This document shows positions 62,701 through 64,000 of a DNA stretch of 64,000 bases, in pieces. Both the position numbers and the translations under genes were made by a program. The stretch lies in NCBI GenBank assembly GCA_022071955.1, contig JAJVIM010000009.1, forward strand, positions 1-64,000, given 5' to 3'. Each line of letters begins with the position of its first letter. The first letter of the stretch is position 1. The notes under the pieces are model-generated. The model ran no database searches, had not been told where the DNA came from, and worked only from the letters and a program-made list of their open reading frames with translations. Source of the DNA: Anaerolineae bacterium. GTDB lineage: Bacteria > Chloroflexota > Anaerolineae > 4572-78 > J111.

Positions 62701-63505
62701 CGGTTTTTTGCATTGGCACATCGCTAAAGAACATATCCACCGACCCCGGATATTTGCCGCCGTAGGTCATGCCATCGTTAATTTGCAGGGTGGTGTCGCC
62801 GTAGGGCATACCTTCTTTGGGGCCTTGCGGAAAGTCGTTTCCGGCGTGCGGCCAATCAGAAATGCCGGCCATCATTTTCCAAACCGGGTCATTTCTAAAC
62901 TGGTCGCCGAGGCCAAAGGCATCTAATTGAGCCGCCATCTGGGGGTCTTTAACGGTGACATTGCCGATAACCCGGTGGCAGAACTCGCACATAATGCCTT
63001 CGGTATCGGTGGAGGCCAAAATACTCTGGAGCATGGTACTGCCATCGGCCGCACCGCCCAGTTGCGGGTCAAAGCGGCCGGAGTACCAGCCATTGGGGCT
63101 GTGACAGCGGAAGCACATATTGCCCGCACCGTCTTCGCCGGTAAGCCCTTTGATGGTTTCATTGACAATAACCTGATTGGCCCGGAAGATGGGGTCACGG
63201 GCGGCACTGGCCATGCTGGTGCCGGCCCAGTTGCCAAAGTGGCCGGTGTTCTGGTCGATGGAGCCGCCGTGGCAGGCCGCACAGGTAACCACAAACTCAA
63301 AGACGTTGTACGGGGCAGGCATGGTAATGTTGGCCAGTTCCTGCTCCTGGGTGCCGGGGTTGGGCACGGTTCCGCGCGGCGGGGTGCGGTTCGGGGCGTC
63401 GGCGTGAACCACGCCCGCCAACAACAGGGTCAACAAAAAGGCTAAGCCTACCCGCAGCCGAAACGGAGAATAGATATGATTGATGATTTTGCTAAGCTGT
63501 GTCAT
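59705..63505 (-). CDS. Exported multihaem cytochrome c with five fibronectin type III domains
   Basis: A 1266-residue secreted protein; ATG 63505 follows GGGGGAT. A signal peptide (about 1-36, ending in HADA) precedes a cytochrome part (about 60-410) with five haem-binding motifs in order CAACH, CFRCH, CEFCH, CGSCH and CQDCH, spaced like c554-type multihaem proteins. A beta-rich middle (about 510-700; VRVRVNNNTGHRIPSGYPDG) follows, and then five FnIII repeats from about 800 to the end (for example PAAPSNLDVWGASTTQIDLV, then ERSTDGGATWVDVG). This looks like an extracellular electron-transfer or redox enzyme with adhesive arms; whether it is cell-attached is unclear. The two last FnIII modules are near-duplicates. 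Confidence 0.9.
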   Translation of the reverse strand: MTQLSKIINHIYSPFRLRVGLAFLLTLLLAGVVHADAPNRTPPRGTVPNPGTQEQELANITMPAPYNVFEFVVTCAACHGGSIDQNTGHFGNWAGTSMASAARDPIFRANQVIVNETIKGLTGEDGAGNMCFRCHSPNGWYSGRFDPQLGGAADGSTMLQSILASTDTEGIMCEFCHRVIGNVTVKDPQMAAQLDAFGLGDQFRNDPVWKMMAGISDWPHAGNDFPQGPKEGMPYGDTTLQINDGMTYGGKYPGSVDMFFSDVPMQKTDGTLTNYTGQTYGIYPPGWPSSGVTNVLGQMVAISPDGSTPIHFEVPIGPPVVNGVPDYQAQSISLEHPTFDGEFIRSSEFCGSCHDLTVPVLNHGMPEQRTYTEWKFSAFGTEGSADFQRCQDCHMPTMKHEYADNAAVSLNPDPTLTGWFPYAKDRNPTGGTAFHKFNGSNRDLPDMMKILYPEVDLEVIGAPTGNDTRVFPGMLSDRSTMWDRAKRNSEVGLNDAVTTAIVNDAVEPIGTAGTACQVRVRVNNNTGHRIPSGYPDGRRMWLSLEVTDGQGNLAYQSGVYDSAQAMLSTDATHPFNRAVSRIIDARNPDNNAVMVYEKVTGTCTATGCTPSPNLLNDTILFDNRIPPKGFSYADYSANGTKFITYDPVTYLPSEDPARYPDGLNRDIVVYRFKKPASVATCGDLNARAEVYWQTHNREFMEHLKNSDTSTVRPEGPPSIYEPNYPLTPNYLSDVIGLDGMTDMDGQPLRDNWGGIAYAAWLLTGKGEPFLSASADTRVPAKPATPAGVSASVVDPFTIDLNWIPQSDAEGYIIWVRYGKSNATASWDKLAVVQGSNNTTFRHEALNVAKTYSYQVQAYNAKGKSTRSAAVLITTPIDLPLPPENLRFVPPAQPNAITMSWIDTAENETEFVIQRQDVPVVADFVTVATIPSQTPGLANGGNIWTDTTVLPGMTYNYRVAAQNASGMSTWSLPAQGQTSGVANPPTMLTAIAVSGQQVDLAWDAGTGTLTGYSIQRSDDGGVTWLDIGQTAADVLAFSDLTVQPFLTYSYRVFAMPVTVDSLPSPVATVTTPPVAPAAPSNLDVWGASTTQIDLVWADNATIETGFIVERSTDGGATWVDVGQAPANATSFSDTTVEPKMTYSYQVVAFLDAGPTFGIVRSAPSNQVTVVTPGEIPQPPSNLQIIRRDRTSLRMRWTDNSNNEEGFNIERSTDGGATWTWVASVGINQTVYTDNGLSRKTTYWYRVQAFNADGVSAYTDPPASAATK

Positions 63506-63515
63506 GGTGATCCCC

Positions 63516-64000
63516 CTACTTCTGCGCCGGCCAGCGTTCAAGTTCAAGGAAAAGTTCGCCGTTAAAATTCTTGTTCAGGGTTAACGTGCCTTCGCCTCTG
63601 GACCAGCGGCCATCGGCCGGCCCCATTGGCAACAGGGCCAGCCCGGTGAATCTGGCCGGGTCCGTAGCCGGGTTAAAATCCAGCTCGGCTTTAAAAACGC
63701 CCTCAATCAGTTCTGGCACGTAGCGAGCCCGGTTGGGGTTTTTAAAGACTTTTTCGTTGGCCAAAATCCATTTGCCCTGAACGTACCAAACGCCGGGCTT
63801 TTGGCCGGGCATCTCTTTTTGGGGCGAGAAAGCAGTAAAGCTCAGCTCAAATTTACCCACCGGCACCAATTTGGCTTTGGATTTAGCCAGCGCCTGGATG
63901 GTAAATCCGCTGGTCAACGTACCTTCTTTCGTGTCAACGGTTTGGCCGGGGTCAACTATCTGTCCCTGGGTTAATCGCCAAATAACGGTTTCCTTTTCTG
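63516..64000 (-). CDS. Unknown protein, partial (5' end beyond the window)
   Basis: The frame stays open to the right edge, so the 133 codons after an internal TTG at 63917 are only the C-terminal part; upstream codons read EKETVIWRLTQGQIVDPG. The visible part is beta-rich with KFELSFTAFSPQKEMPGQKP, WYVQGKWILANEKVFKNPN and a closing ELFLELERWPAQK. I do not recognise it. It ends 11 bp before the multihaem gene on the same strand, so the two are likely co-transcribed and functionally linked. Confidence 0.7.
   Translation of the reverse strand, partial: EKETVIWRLTQGQIVDPGQTVDTKEGTLTSGFTIQALAKSKAKLVPVGKFELSFTAFSPQKEMPGQKPGVWYVQGKWILANEKVFKNPNRARYVPELIEGVFKAELDFNPATDPARFTGLALLPMGPADGRWSRGEGTLTLNKNFNGELFLELERWPAQK

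Noticed and set aside
60830..62926. Long + strand frames (241-281 codons) opposite the multihaem/FnIII gene
   Set aside because: They are antisense to a well-supported gene with five haem motifs and FnIII repeats; high GC at third positions explains the open frames.

Overview
The window looks like a chromosomal segment of an aerobic, probably Chloroflexota (Anaerolineae-like) bacterium. This rests on inference rather than on a marker gene: an Alternative Complex III (act) operon joined to an A2-type caa3 oxidase, many lipoproteins with long Thr/Pro linkers, a DgkA/YbeY/PgpH housekeeping block and moderately high GC outside the accessory regions.

Layout. (1) 1-5.3 kb: a chromosomal integron running off the left edge. 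An integron integrase (intI, + strand) lies opposite a cassette array read on the - strand. I can delimit four complete cassettes and the start of a fifth because each attC has matching R''/R' and L''/L' boxes. Two cassettes carry genes (an orphan HNH nuclease; an exported YWTD beta-propeller) and two have no convincing gene. A small conserved-looking ORF sits between intI and the proposed attI. (2) 5.4-9.4 kb: insertion-sequence-like debris, formate-THF ligase, a DUF6624-like protein, dispersed palindromic elements and a lipoprotein. (3) 9.4-16.5 kb: a - strand operon of an NMT1/SsuA-type ABC importer, an amidohydrolase, a luciferase-like oxidoreductase and three Rid-family proteins, probably for uptake and breakdown of a nitrogen heterocycle. 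(4) 16.6-20 kb: five 15-bp palindromes with an exact 21-bp period beside an HU-like gene, then a lipoprotein that fuses propeller-like repeats to a DJ-1/PfpI domain. (5) 20.3-24.5 kb: cytochrome bd (cydAB) convergent with a REC-GAF-adenylate cyclase protein. (6) 24.8-37.3 kb: ActABCDEF, a small membrane protein, Sco and CtaCDEF on the - strand, forming a quinol-to-oxygen respiratory chain. (7) 38-42.5 kb: four exported proteins, including a clear bacterial homologue of the Hedgehog signalling domain. (8) 42.8-50 kb (+): a REC protein, a PHP-AlbA fusion, MoaB/Mog, HIT, YqeY, PgpH, YbeY, DgkA and tRNA-Lys(CTT). (9) 50-64 kb: a MITE-like element, glutamine cyclotransferase, a PLP decarboxylase, a MoxR-DUF58-BatD-BatA-BatB operon and a large multihaem cytochrome with five FnIII domains beside a partial gene.

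All functions are read from motifs and translated sequence by eye; no database search was run. Where I moved a start codon inside a longer open frame, the entry gives the ribosome-binding-site reason.
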